Positions 32,232-38,970 of a stretch of DNA of 54,476 bases are shown in pieces. A program made the position numbers and the translations under genes. The DNA comes from a virus: positions 1 through 54,476 of the IMG/VR virus record IMGVR_UViG_3300030450_002076. One strand, written 5' to 3'. Below the pieces are notes generated by a model. It searched no databases and had not been told where the DNA came from. It saw nothing but the letters and a program-made list of their open reading frames with translations. Every line of letters starts with the position of its first letter. Position 1 is the stretch's first letter.

Positions 32232-33056
32232 ATGAATATATTATTATTCGACCTGGAGAATGGTTCCAAAACTCTAGGCGGGAGGGATCTTATTCAAAAA
32301 AAATTCAATTTCCCTGTATTATCGCCTGCTTCATTTGATGAGTTTCAGAACACTATTGTTCAATTATATCAAGTGAAAAAAGAAGAGGTTACTGTAGATG
32401 TAGGTGGTATTAAAATTAAAGAAAATAGACTTACTACTACAACAAGAGATGATTTAGAGATTGATGCTGTAGTTATAGATACTTTCTCAGAATTATCTAA
32501 GAAGTTTCAAAGAAGTTTATTAAACAAAGAAGGTGTAATGCAATTACAATCTTGGGGAAAACTTAAGAATAAGTTAGATGGATTATTAGAATATTTAGTA
32601 AGAATACCTGGTATTGTAATTTGTAATTGTCATGGGAAAATACAAACTATGGATAATGGTGAAAATAAAATTCTACCATATATTGATGGTTCAACCAAAG
32701 AAGATATTTCTAAATGGTTTGATTTCGTGATATATACAAAAACAGTTAATTATCCTGATGGCACTAATAAATATGTTTGGCAAACAAATCATACATCTAC
32801 ATATGATCACGCTAAAGATAGAACACAACTATTAGATGCAGAAATACCCCAAGATTATACTACAATTATTAAAGCTGCAAAAGAAAGAGGATTTGATGGA
32901 GCTAAAATATTAGTAGTTGGATCACCAGGAACAGGTAAGACTTATTCTCTTAATACTTTGGTAGATAAACCTAAGGAAGAGAAAAAAGAAGAAAAAGTAA
33001 GTAAAACTCTAAATAACGGTGTACAAGCAAATGGCGCCGCAACGATTAATCAATAA
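32232..33056 (+). CDS. Sak4-like recombination ATPase, circularly permuted order
   Basis: The product is 274 aa. It begins with the strand that normally follows Walker A in Sak4/RecA-like ATPases (MNILLFDLENGSKTLGG), then Walker B EIDAVVIDT (D83), a sensor-like IPGIVICNCHGK (~125-136), and KWFDFVIYTK. It ends with the Walker A loop GSPGTGKT at 230-237. A short Lys/Glu-rich tail follows. In Sak4 proteins Walker A is N-terminal, so the order here fits a circular permutation. Next door is an SSB-like gene, the usual partner. A role in recombination or replication is likely. AAGGAG precedes the ATG. Confidence 0.75.
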   Translation: MNILLFDLENGSKTLGGRDLIQKKFNFPVLSPASFDEFQNTIVQLYQVKKEEVTVDVGGIKIKENRLTTTTRDDLEIDAVVIDTFSELSKKFQRSLLNKEGVMQLQSWGKLKNKLDGLLEYLVRIPGIVICNCHGKIQTMDNGENKILPYIDGSTKEDISKWFDFVIYTKTVNYPDGTNKYVWQTNHTSTYDHAKDRTQLLDAEIPQDYTTIIKAAKERGFDGAKILVVGSPGTGKTYSLNTLVDKPKEEKKEEKVSKTLNNGVQANGAATINQ

Positions 33057-33065
33057 GGAGTCAAT

Positions 33066-33638
33066 ATGGCAATAAAAACAATGTCAATGTCAACTGGAAA
33101 TGGACAATACAATGAAGGTTGGCACACAGTAACAGTAAGTAAAGCAGAATATGGAGTATGGAAATCACCTGATGGTAATTCTAAACGATATATAGATGTT
33201 TGGTTTACTGATTACCCTGAAAATTTTAATTTAAGGGTATATGAAACATTCACAAAAGAGACTAAAGAAGAATTTAAAATCGCTAATCTCTTTAAGAATG
33301 CTAATGCAGGTATAATGTCTGTATTAAAAGATCCAACAGGTAAAAGACCAGTTATTCAATATGATGATGAAGCTACTGGTTTAGTAGGTAAAACTATTAA
33401 TGTTTACTTCTATAAAGAAGAAGGCAAAGATGGAAATCAGTATTCAAAAGCTTTTGATGATACTGCGCCTATTGAACAAGAAGGTGAGCATTTATCTTGG
33501 ACAACAGAACAAGTAGCAGGTATCAAATCTGGAGTAGAGAAAAGGGTAGCTAAGAAATTATCTAACACTTCGAACTCAGCAGGATTTGCAACTACAACTA
33601 CAACTTCTGATGATCCATTCGCTGGAATGCCTTCATAG
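33066..33638 (+). CDS. Single-stranded DNA-binding-like protein (DUF669 type)
   Basis: The product is 190 aa. Residues ~15-125 have a beta-barrel pattern (HTVTVSKAEYGVWKSPDG, RYIDVWFTDYPENFNLRVYETF, GKTINVYFYKEEGKDG). The tail is Ser/Thr/Asn-rich and ends in DDPFAGMPS, an acidic tip like those of SSBs that recruit partners. It directly follows the Sak4-like gene, as DUF669-type proteins do in many phages. The OB fold is inferred from pattern and context. AAGGAG precedes the ATG. Confidence 0.65.
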   Translation: MAIKTMSMSTGNGQYNEGWHTVTVSKAEYGVWKSPDGNSKRYIDVWFTDYPENFNLRVYETFTKETKEEFKIANLFKNANAGIMSVLKDPTGKRPVIQYDDEATGLVGKTINVYFYKEEGKDGNQYSKAFDDTAPIEQEGEHLSWTTEQVAGIKSGVEKRVAKKLSNTSNSAGFATTTTTSDDPFAGMPS

Positions 33639-33652
33639 TAATTGTGTGGAGA

Positions 33653-33714
33653 TAATCTGTTGGGAATCGGTAGCGAAATGCGGGTAGTACAACACGGGTG
33701 GTCGTGTCAGATTA
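33653..33714 (+). ncRNA. Candidate structured RNA module
   Basis: TAATCTG (33653-33659) pairs with CAGATTA (33708-33714). The 3' arm is ACACG-GGTGGT-CGTGT (33692-33707), stacked directly on the closing stem. Between lies a GGTAGCG...GCGGGTA segment. It fills the gap between the SSB-like gene and the winged-helix gene and ends 7 bases before the ribosome binding site of the latter. Confidence 0.5.
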
Positions 33715-33733
33715 AAATTAAATAGGAGGTAAA

Positions 33734-34024
33734 ATGTTTTATAATACAACAAATGAGACAGGGTCAGAGTTAATGAGTAGATGGATCAAAACAGCAAAAC
33801 AGGAAGAAATTATAATGACAGCTTTTGATGCATTTCCAAATGATCAATTTACACCATTTGAGATTCAAACAATGGTAAAAGAAAACTTCAAAAAAGATTT
33901 TCCTATTACAAGTATAAGAAGAGCTATAACTGATCTAACTGAGCAAGGCAAGATAGTTAAGACTAAAGAAACTAAAAAAGGTAAATATGGAAAATTAAAC
34001 TATACATGGAGAAAAAATGATTAA
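33734..34024 (+). CDS. Winged-helix DNA-binding protein
   Basis: The product is 96 aa. Residues ~30-90 fit a winged helix: EIQTMVKENF, PITSIRRAITDLTEQGKIVK (recognition helix and wing) and KGKYGKLNYTW. AGGAGG precedes the ATG. It overlaps the primase-helicase by 8 bases. It could regulate early transcription or help load the helicase. The DNA target is unknown. Confidence 0.6.
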   Translation: MFYNTTNETGSELMSRWIKTAKQEEIIMTAFDAFPNDQFTPFEIQTMVKENFKKDFPITSIRRAITDLTEQGKIVKTKETKKGKYGKLNYTWRKND

Positions 34025-35753
34025 AGAGTTTGCTTTTGGATTAAATAACAGACATCATTTCGGTGATGTTAATGAGGTAGAAAAATGGGTTGGTATGGCA
34101 CAAGATACATTTATGTCTTTATGGGATTACGATGGTTATGTATCAGATTATGTTAAGAAAAAGGGTACTTTATCTAGTTATGATGGTATATTATATATGC
34201 CAGATAGATTTATATTAGATGTTGATGGTACTAATCCCACACACGCTCAAGAAATGTGTATAGGTTTAACAATATTATTAGATGACTATTGTATACCTTA
34301 TCAAGTATTCTTTTCTGGAACAGGATTTCATGTAGAAATACCAAGCACAGCATTTAGATGGAAACCATGCCCTGATTTACATTTAAAAGTAAAAGAAAGA
34401 CTTAAAGAAGCTGAAATATATAAGTTTGCTGATTCTAGTGTATCAGATAAAACAAGGCTTATAAGAGTGACTAATACTTTAAATGGAAAATCTAAATTAT
34501 GGAAAGTGCCTATAACTAATAATGAACTAAATAGCACTATAGAATCAATACAAAAAATAGCATCTAGTCCTAGAAAAGATTTTGAATTTCCAGAATTAGA
34601 ATGTGAACCAGTATTTGATGTACAAGAAAGATTAGTACCAACAGAAGGTGACAAAACTTTTGAAAAAGTAACTCTTGGCAGGAATCCTGATCCTATATGG
34701 TATCCATGTGTTCAAACGATGATGGAAGGCTGCTCAGCAGGTTCTAGACATCAAACAGCACTCAGGATTGCTGCACATTTAAGATGGAGATATCCTGAAC
34801 AAATGGTAAGAATTGCTTTAGAGGATTGGAGACAAAGAGTAGATACTACAAATAGTCCTTTTAATAAATCAGAGATGGATAAAATAGTTACAGATTGCTA
34901 TGAAGGACATAATGGTAATGGTTATAGTTATGGTTGCTCTGATACTATAATGGACACACATTGTAAGTCTACCTGTATATTGTATAAGTCTAAGAAGGGT
35001 CAACAAACTATGGATGCTGAATCTATGGAAAAAGAATTAGTTGATTTTCTGAGTACTAATCATAATCCTGTAAATATAGGTGAATTATATGGTGGAGATT
35101 TCCCTGTATATCCAGGAGAAGTAGTAGTATTGCAAGCTCCTCCTAAATCTATGAAAACTATGTTATTGCAAAATTGGATTACACAGTTAAAGAGACCTAC
35201 ATACTTTATTGAAATGGAAATGTCTCCAAGACAAATGTGGTCTAGGTTTGTAATGATAGAAGAGGGATGGAATGAAGAAGAACTCAAACAGTATTATAGC
35301 AAGTATGCTAATGGTATTAGTGAAAAGTTTGACTGGCTTACTGTAGACTATAATGCATGTTATTCTCATGAATTAAGAAAGAGAATAATGTTATTACCAC
35401 GTAAACCTGAAATAGTTGTTGTAGATCATATGGGATTATTTAAATCTCAAAGAACTGACAACAATATGAAAGTAGAAGAAGTATCACAAGCTTTAATGGA
35501 ATTGGCTATACAACAAAATGTAATCGTATTGACGGTTAGTGAAATCACAAAACAAGCATTCCACGAAGGTATGGATATAACATCTGCTAAAGGTTCATTT
35601 AGAATAGGATATAATGCTAACAAAGTAATATCTGTAACTCCTTTTAAAGACGAGCATAATTTAATACAAGCTTTACATGTTAAATGCACTGCTAATCGAG
35701 AAAGAGAAAATATAGATGTTAGATTAAACGTAGAAGGAGCAAGGATAAGATGA
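34017..35753 (+). CDS. AEP-type primase fused to a DnaB/RecA-like helicase
   Basis: The product is 578 aa. The N-terminal part is an archaeo-eukaryotic-type primase: FILDVDG (D68, D70), then FFSGTGFHVEIP (~98-109) and DKTRLIRV. Cys residues near 307, 316 and 320 may hold zinc. The C-terminal part is a RecA-like ATPase with Walker A APPKSMKT (374-381) and Walker B EIVVVDH (D470). Such primase-helicases unwind DNA and make primers, and some also polymerise DNA. It would be the core replication enzyme here. GGAG precedes the ATG. Confidence 0.8.
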   Translation: MIKEFAFGLNNRHHFGDVNEVEKWVGMAQDTFMSLWDYDGYVSDYVKKKGTLSSYDGILYMPDRFILDVDGTNPTHAQEMCIGLTILLDDYCIPYQVFFSGTGFHVEIPSTAFRWKPCPDLHLKVKERLKEAEIYKFADSSVSDKTRLIRVTNTLNGKSKLWKVPITNNELNSTIESIQKIASSPRKDFEFPELECEPVFDVQERLVPTEGDKTFEKVTLGRNPDPIWYPCVQTMMEGCSAGSRHQTALRIAAHLRWRYPEQMVRIALEDWRQRVDTTNSPFNKSEMDKIVTDCYEGHNGNGYSYGCSDTIMDTHCKSTCILYKSKKGQQTMDAESMEKELVDFLSTNHNPVNIGELYGGDFPVYPGEVVVLQAPPKSMKTMLLQNWITQLKRPTYFIEMEMSPRQMWSRFVMIEEGWNEEELKQYYSKYANGISEKFDWLTVDYNACYSHELRKRIMLLPRKPEIVVVDHMGLFKSQRTDNNMKVEEVSQALMELAIQQNVIVLTVSEITKQAFHEGMDITSAKGSFRIGYNANKVISVTPFKDEHNLIQALHVKCTANRERENIDVRLNVEGARIR

Positions 35754-35935
35754 TACAAATTACAAAATGGTTAAACCCAGTAGAATACACATATCATAAA
35801 GGTGAATTTATCACTCAAAGAGAATGGTTAGAAGAATTAAGAGATGATTTGAAAACTAAAGTTGATGTTGATGTATTTATAGAAACAAACACTGCAGATC
35901 AAAGTCAAGCAGTATTTAGAGAAAAGCTAAAATAA
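35750..35935 (+). CDS. Small hypothetical protein downstream of primase-helicase
   Basis: The product is 61 aa, mixed charge, with one strand-helix pattern and DVDVFIETNTADQSQAVF near the end. The ATG overlaps the stop of the primase-helicase (ATGA), so it is probably co-translated with it. It may be an accessory factor of replication. No motif is recognised. Confidence 0.55.
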   Translation: MIQITKWLNPVEYTYHKGEFITQREWLEELRDDLKTKVDVDVFIETNTADQSQAVFREKLK

Positions 35936-35945
35936 GGAGTAGAAC

Positions 35946-36737
35946 ATGAATCCATATCAGGAAATTAGAAAAGTTCCATTAGATTTTAATGGAGTTAAGT
36001 CATCTGCTTATGCAGTTCAAAGATTAGATGAAGAAAAAGGATGGAAAGAAGCAGGTGTAGTTAGAGAGAACTATTTATTAGTTCCTAATGAAGAAGTTAC
36101 AGAAGCAGCAGAGAAAATTGCACAAGAAACAGATATTAAATTTGAATTTGATAGAGAGTTCTTTAATGGACATAGCTTTATCTATTCTATGAAATCTTCT
36201 GATTCTATAGGTGAAATTAAAGTTGGAGATGATGTAGCGCTAGGATTACAATTCTGGAATAGTTATGATGGTTCTAGATCATTCGGATTTTCTATGATGT
36301 TGTATAGATTATTATGTACAAATGGTATGATGAGTAAAAAAGTATTTGATACATATAGATTTAAACATACACCAGGACAAGACGAAGGTTGGCAGGAATC
36401 ATTAGATAAAGTTGTAACCAAGATCAATACTATAAGTAGTGGTGATGAGAAGATAGATAACTTTATACTAAATTTACAAAAACTTGAAGATTATAGAATT
36501 ACTTCAAAGAATTTAGGACAAGTTAGACACAATCATTTAAAAGATATACCGACTAGTTTATGGGGACAAATTCTAGATAGATTTCTAGATCCTGCAGGTC
36601 AGTATCATTCAGAAACAAATGGTTGGGGACTATTAAATTCAGCTACAGATATATTATGGCACAAAGATAAACCTAATCTTGCAGGGTACAATCAAAATGC
36701 TAAAATAGTAGATGGATTGATTGAGGCAGTAGCGTGA
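35946..36737 (+). CDS. DUF932-like phage protein
   Basis: The product is 263 aa. Residues ~97-140 contain FWNSYDGSRSFGFSMMLYRL then LCTNGMMS, and later a FKHTPGQ motif. The NSYDGS, C-T-N-G-M and H-T order is the signature of the DUF932 (phage/plasmid-like) family, whose role is unknown though it often sits in replication modules. Length fits. AAGGAG precedes the ATG. It overlaps the next gene by 4 bases. Confidence 0.7.
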   Translation: MNPYQEIRKVPLDFNGVKSSAYAVQRLDEEKGWKEAGVVRENYLLVPNEEVTEAAEKIAQETDIKFEFDREFFNGHSFIYSMKSSDSIGEIKVGDDVALGLQFWNSYDGSRSFGFSMMLYRLLCTNGMMSKKVFDTYRFKHTPGQDEGWQESLDKVVTKINTISSGDEKIDNFILNLQKLEDYRITSKNLGQVRHNHLKDIPTSLWGQILDRFLDPAGQYHSETNGWGLLNSATDILWHKDKPNLAGYNQNAKIVDGLIEAVA

Positions 36738-37111
36738 AACACAGCGAAATGTTAAACTTGATGAAGAGTATCCACGAGAAGATTGTGGGTACTCATACTC
36801 AAGGACAAAAAGAGTATGCAAGAGACGAAGATAATGTATTCGCTAATTTTGAAAGAATAGCTAATGATATGAATATGAAAAAAGAACTTGTTCTTTGGAT
36901 ATATTTATATAAACATATAGATGGTATAAAAGCACATATAAACGGACATACTTCTCAAAGAGAAAATGTAAAAGGAAGAATAACTGATGCTATAGTATAC
37001 TTGAATATATTGTGGGCTATGATTGAAGAAAGAGAAAGTGAATTAATGGAAAAACATTATCCAGGTAAATCAAAATATTATTATAGGAGAAACAATGGCG
37101 AATCTAAATGA
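36734..37111 (+). CDS. MazG/dUTPase-fold-like phage protein
   Basis: The product is 125 aa starting at GTG 36734, which overlaps the previous stop. The sequence THTQGQKEYARDEDNVFANF, then YLYKHIDGIKAHINGHTSQRE and ITDAIVYLNILWAMIEE, fits all-alpha nucleotide-associated phage proteins with conserved Glu, Asp and Lys residues. Relatives are found beside nucleotide-metabolism genes. NTP pyrophosphohydrolase activity is possible but not shown. Confidence 0.55.
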   Translation: MKHSEMLNLMKSIHEKIVGTHTQGQKEYARDEDNVFANFERIANDMNMKKELVLWIYLYKHIDGIKAHINGHTSQRENVKGRITDAIVYLNILWAMIEERESELMEKHYPGKSKYYYRRNNGESK

Positions 37112-37415
37112 TCCAAAAGAACGTACTAAATATTGGACAGAACATGCAGCTAAAATATTAGTTGGTAAAACAATAACAAAAGTAGAATATCTAAACAATA
37201 AAGATTGTAAAGATGCTTTTGGTTGGTATAAAAGACCAATAACTTTCACATTAAATACTGGTGAAGTTGTTATTGCTCAGATGGATGATGAAGGAAATGA
37301 TGGTGGAGTTTTATTAGTTGAGTATCCAGGACAAACCACTACTAGTAAACATTTTCCAGGAAAAGTGTTTCAGAAAACTGATACATTACCTGTATTAACT
37401 GTGGAGGATGAATGA
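37095..37415 (+). CDS. Conserved small phage protein, beta-rich
   Basis: The product is 106 aa. Residues ~20-85 have the pattern LVGKTITKVEYLNN, GWYKRPITFTLNTGEVV, then QMDDEGNDGGVLLV. The GKTIxxVxY and DDEGNDGG motifs recur in phage proteins of unknown function. The C-terminus is a short TLPVLTVEDE. AGGAG precedes the ATG. It overlaps the next gene as ATGA. Confidence 0.6.
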   Translation: MANLNDPKERTKYWTEHAAKILVGKTITKVEYLNNKDCKDAFGWYKRPITFTLNTGEVVIAQMDDEGNDGGVLLVEYPGQTTTSKHFPGKVFQKTDTLPVLTVEDE

Positions 37416-37579
37416 GAACTGAAGCTCTAATTAAACATACTATTAAAGAACTTGAGCTTAATGCTGAGGAAATGGAATTATGGGATGGAGAACCAGACCT
37501 TTATATAAATAATGGTTGGATTGAAGCATTAAATTGGGTTTTAGGTAACAGGAAAAAAAGAGATAAATGGGGGTCTTAA
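37412..37579 (+). CDS. Small hypothetical protein
   Basis: The product is 55 aa (MRTEALIKHTIKELELNAEE...), acidic and helical in the first half and basic at the end (GNRKKRDKWGS). The GTGGAGG lies just upstream of the ATG, which is coupled to the preceding stop. Its own stop overlaps the next start as TAATG. No family is recognised. Confidence 0.55.
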   Translation: MRTEALIKHTIKELELNAEEMELWDGEPDLYINNGWIEALNWVLGNRKKRDKWGS

Positions 37580-37842
37580 TGAAAAAGCAAACAGGTCGTA
37601 GGAAGAAACCTACAATGATGGAAGTTAAAGATGCTATAAATGGTTTAATATTAAGAGTAAATGAATTACAACAATATCAAACTAATATGGATCGTATACT
37701 AACATCTTACATAAACTTCAATAAGCATGAAGATGGTTTTAAAGAATATTTAATTAAAATAAGGGAGGAAATAGAAAATGTCAAAAACAACCCAGAAGAG
37801 CAAGACGTTGAAAGATTTAAGCAGCGAATTGCAGAGCGTTAA
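37579..37842 (+). CDS. Coiled-coil small protein
   Basis: The product is 87 aa from the ATG at 37579, which overlaps the previous stop (TAATG). A start at 37567 would extend into the preceding gene. It begins basic (KKQTGRRKKPTMMEVK) and continues as a helix with heptad-like spacing (LILRVNELQQYQTNMDRIL). The last 65 bases overlap the next gene. Function is unknown. Confidence 0.55.
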   Translation: MKKQTGRRKKPTMMEVKDAINGLILRVNELQQYQTNMDRILTSYINFNKHEDGFKEYLIKIREEIENVKNNPEEQDVERFKQRIAER

Positions 37843-37957
37843 AGCTGAAATAGACAATATTGATAGTGTAATGAATAATTTCGTTGAAGAATTTGACGAA
37901 CTTAAACAATATATCAAAATCGTTTGTTCAAAACTAGGCGTAGAAAATGAGCTATAA
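37778..37957 (+). CDS. Small coiled-coil protein, overlapping gene
   Basis: The product is 59 aa (MSKTTQKSKTLKDLSSELQS...), helical with Lys/Ser at the start and acidic coil in the middle. GGGAGG precedes the ATG at 37778. It overlaps both neighbours in different frames (65 bases upstream, 11 downstream), typical of tightly packed early phage genes. No motif is recognised. Confidence 0.5.
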   Translation: MSKTTQKSKTLKDLSSELQSVKAEIDNIDSVMNNFVEEFDELKQYIKIVCSKLGVENEL

Positions 37958-38165
37958 AGAAGTTATTGTATTATTAGAACAGGCTATCGAAATTTTAAAA
38001 AAAGAAGATGGTCCAGAAGGTGCAATGAGAAGATATACAGCTAAATTAAAAGAGGAGTTACACTATGCCAAGCAAGAACAAAGCGAGGGGGAACAGACTA
38101 GAGAGACTAGTAGTGAACGAAGCGAAATCCTTAGGGATCAAAGCAATTCGAGCATATGCAAGTAA
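37947..38165 (+). CDS. Small hypothetical protein overlapping the resolvase
   Basis: The product is 72 aa. Residues 1-40 are a clean helix (SYKEVIVLLEQAIEILKKED). The C-terminal ~33 residues overlap the resolvase gene and are Ser/Glu/Arg-rich, so they may be constrained by that gene. It overlaps the previous stop. It is weaker than its neighbours because no strong ribosome binding site is visible. Confidence 0.45.
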   Translation: MSYKEVIVLLEQAIEILKKEDGPEGAMRRYTAKLKEELHYAKQEQSEGEQTRETSSERSEILRDQSNSSICK

Positions 38166-38376
38166 TGGTCTTTCCTTAGGAGAAGCCGAAGATGTTGATG
38201 TTAAAATAGGAACTTTTAAAGGTCAATGTAAAATGCGTAAAAAGATTGCGTCATTTATGAAACCACCTGAAAGTTGTGATATAGCATTAATAAAAGAAGA
38301 TAGAGAAGAAACTTTAGTAGTAATAAGATACCAAGATTTTCTTAATATGATTTTAAAAGAAATGGGGAGGTTATAA
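38065..38376 (+). CDS. Holliday junction resolvase-like nuclease (PD-(D/E)xK fold)
   Basis: The product is 103 aa. The family pattern is visible: an N-terminal Glu in a helix (GNRLERLV, E13), AEDVDV (D43/D45) and a strand GQCKMRK with K56, then ETLVVIRYQDFL. In archaeal Hjc-type resolvases the last motif is E-x-K. Here the Glu is Gln (Q54), an oddity that some relatives share. It would cut branched replication or recombination DNA. GAGGAG precedes the ATG. Confidence 0.6.
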   Translation: MPSKNKARGNRLERLVVNEAKSLGIKAIRAYASNGLSLGEAEDVDVKIGTFKGQCKMRKKIASFMKPPESCDIALIKEDREETLVVIRYQDFLNMILKEMGRL

Positions 38377-38378
38377 CT

Positions 38379-38600
38379 ATGAATATAAAGTTTCAAAAAG
38401 CTAAAATACACTTTGAACTAGAGAAAATGATGTTAGCAGCACTAAAGATTTTAGATAGCTCTAATGTTAAAGAAGAAACACTTGAGGGAATGTTGCTGCA
38501 AATGGCTTTAATTAGTCAAATAAAAACAATATTTCAACAATCAGAAAATAAGATTAAAGCTCTGATAGAACAAAGTATGATAGCAGAAGAAAAAAATTAG
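38379..38600 (+). CDS. Last early-arm protein, small helical
   Basis: The product is 73 aa, helical and mixed charge (KIHFELEKMMLAALKILDSS, then QIKTIFQQSENKIKALIEQ). GGGGAGG precedes the ATG. Its TAG stop is part of the closing stem of the RNA module that follows. No family is recognised. It is the last plus-strand gene before the convergent region. Confidence 0.6.
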   Translation: MNIKFQKAKIHFELEKMMLAALKILDSSNVKEETLEGMLLQMALISQIKTIFQQSENKIKALIEQSMIAEEKN

Positions 38601-38699
38601 GGATAAACGTTAATTGAAAAGTAACAAAATAAGTTGTTTAGAGATTAGTGGTAGTCGGATACCAGAAAACAAGTAATGTCATTTGCTAGTTTATCCCTA
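38598..38699 (+). ncRNA. Candidate structured RNA module at the end of the early arm
   Basis: TAGGGATAAAC (38598-38608) pairs perfectly with GTTTATCCCTA (38689-38699). Inside are GTTA/TAAC (38609-38625) and TTGTTT/AAACAA (38634-38672), which encloses TGGTA-GTCGGA-TACCA. The closing stem includes the stop codon of the last early gene. No T-run follows, so it is not a simple terminator. Confidence 0.55.
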
Positions 38700-38717
38700 G
38701 TAATTAGGTAGAAATAA

Positions 38718-38795
38718 ATCTGATGTAGTCCAAGCTGAGACATGTCTAAATGCGGATATAAGCAAACTGCAAAGGTGGTTCCGTCAACATCAGAT
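38718..38795 (+). ncRNA. Candidate structured RNA module
   Basis: ATCTGATGT (38718-38726) pairs perfectly with ACATCAGAT (38787-38795). The 60 enclosed bases include a GAC/GTC palindrome (GACATGTC) and an ATGCGG...GGTGGTTCC segment that recalls the modules at 29386 and 33653. It is immediately downstream of the previous module. Confidence 0.5.
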
Positions 38796-38970
38796 AAATT
38801 TAATGTAGTCATGTTAGTCACGGAAATAAACAGGTGAGCCTCAAGGACGAACGATCTAGGCGATTTATCGACTAAAGTGTAAGCCCCTGGACAATATTCC
38901 TGATTTCTAAGAGAACCTGTATGGCGCTACTTCGAGCTTTAGACCTAGGCTAGTAGTTGCATTGACTGCA
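38796..38970 (+). other. Convergent noncoding region between early and late arms
   Basis: No gene is visible in these 175 bases. TTAGTC (38814-38819) pairs with GACTAA (38870-38875) around an AGG-TGAG-CCT hairpin. CTACT (38927-38931) pairs with AGTAG (38952-38956). No canonical terminator with a T-run is seen on either strand, although transcripts from both arms must end here. Confidence 0.45.
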
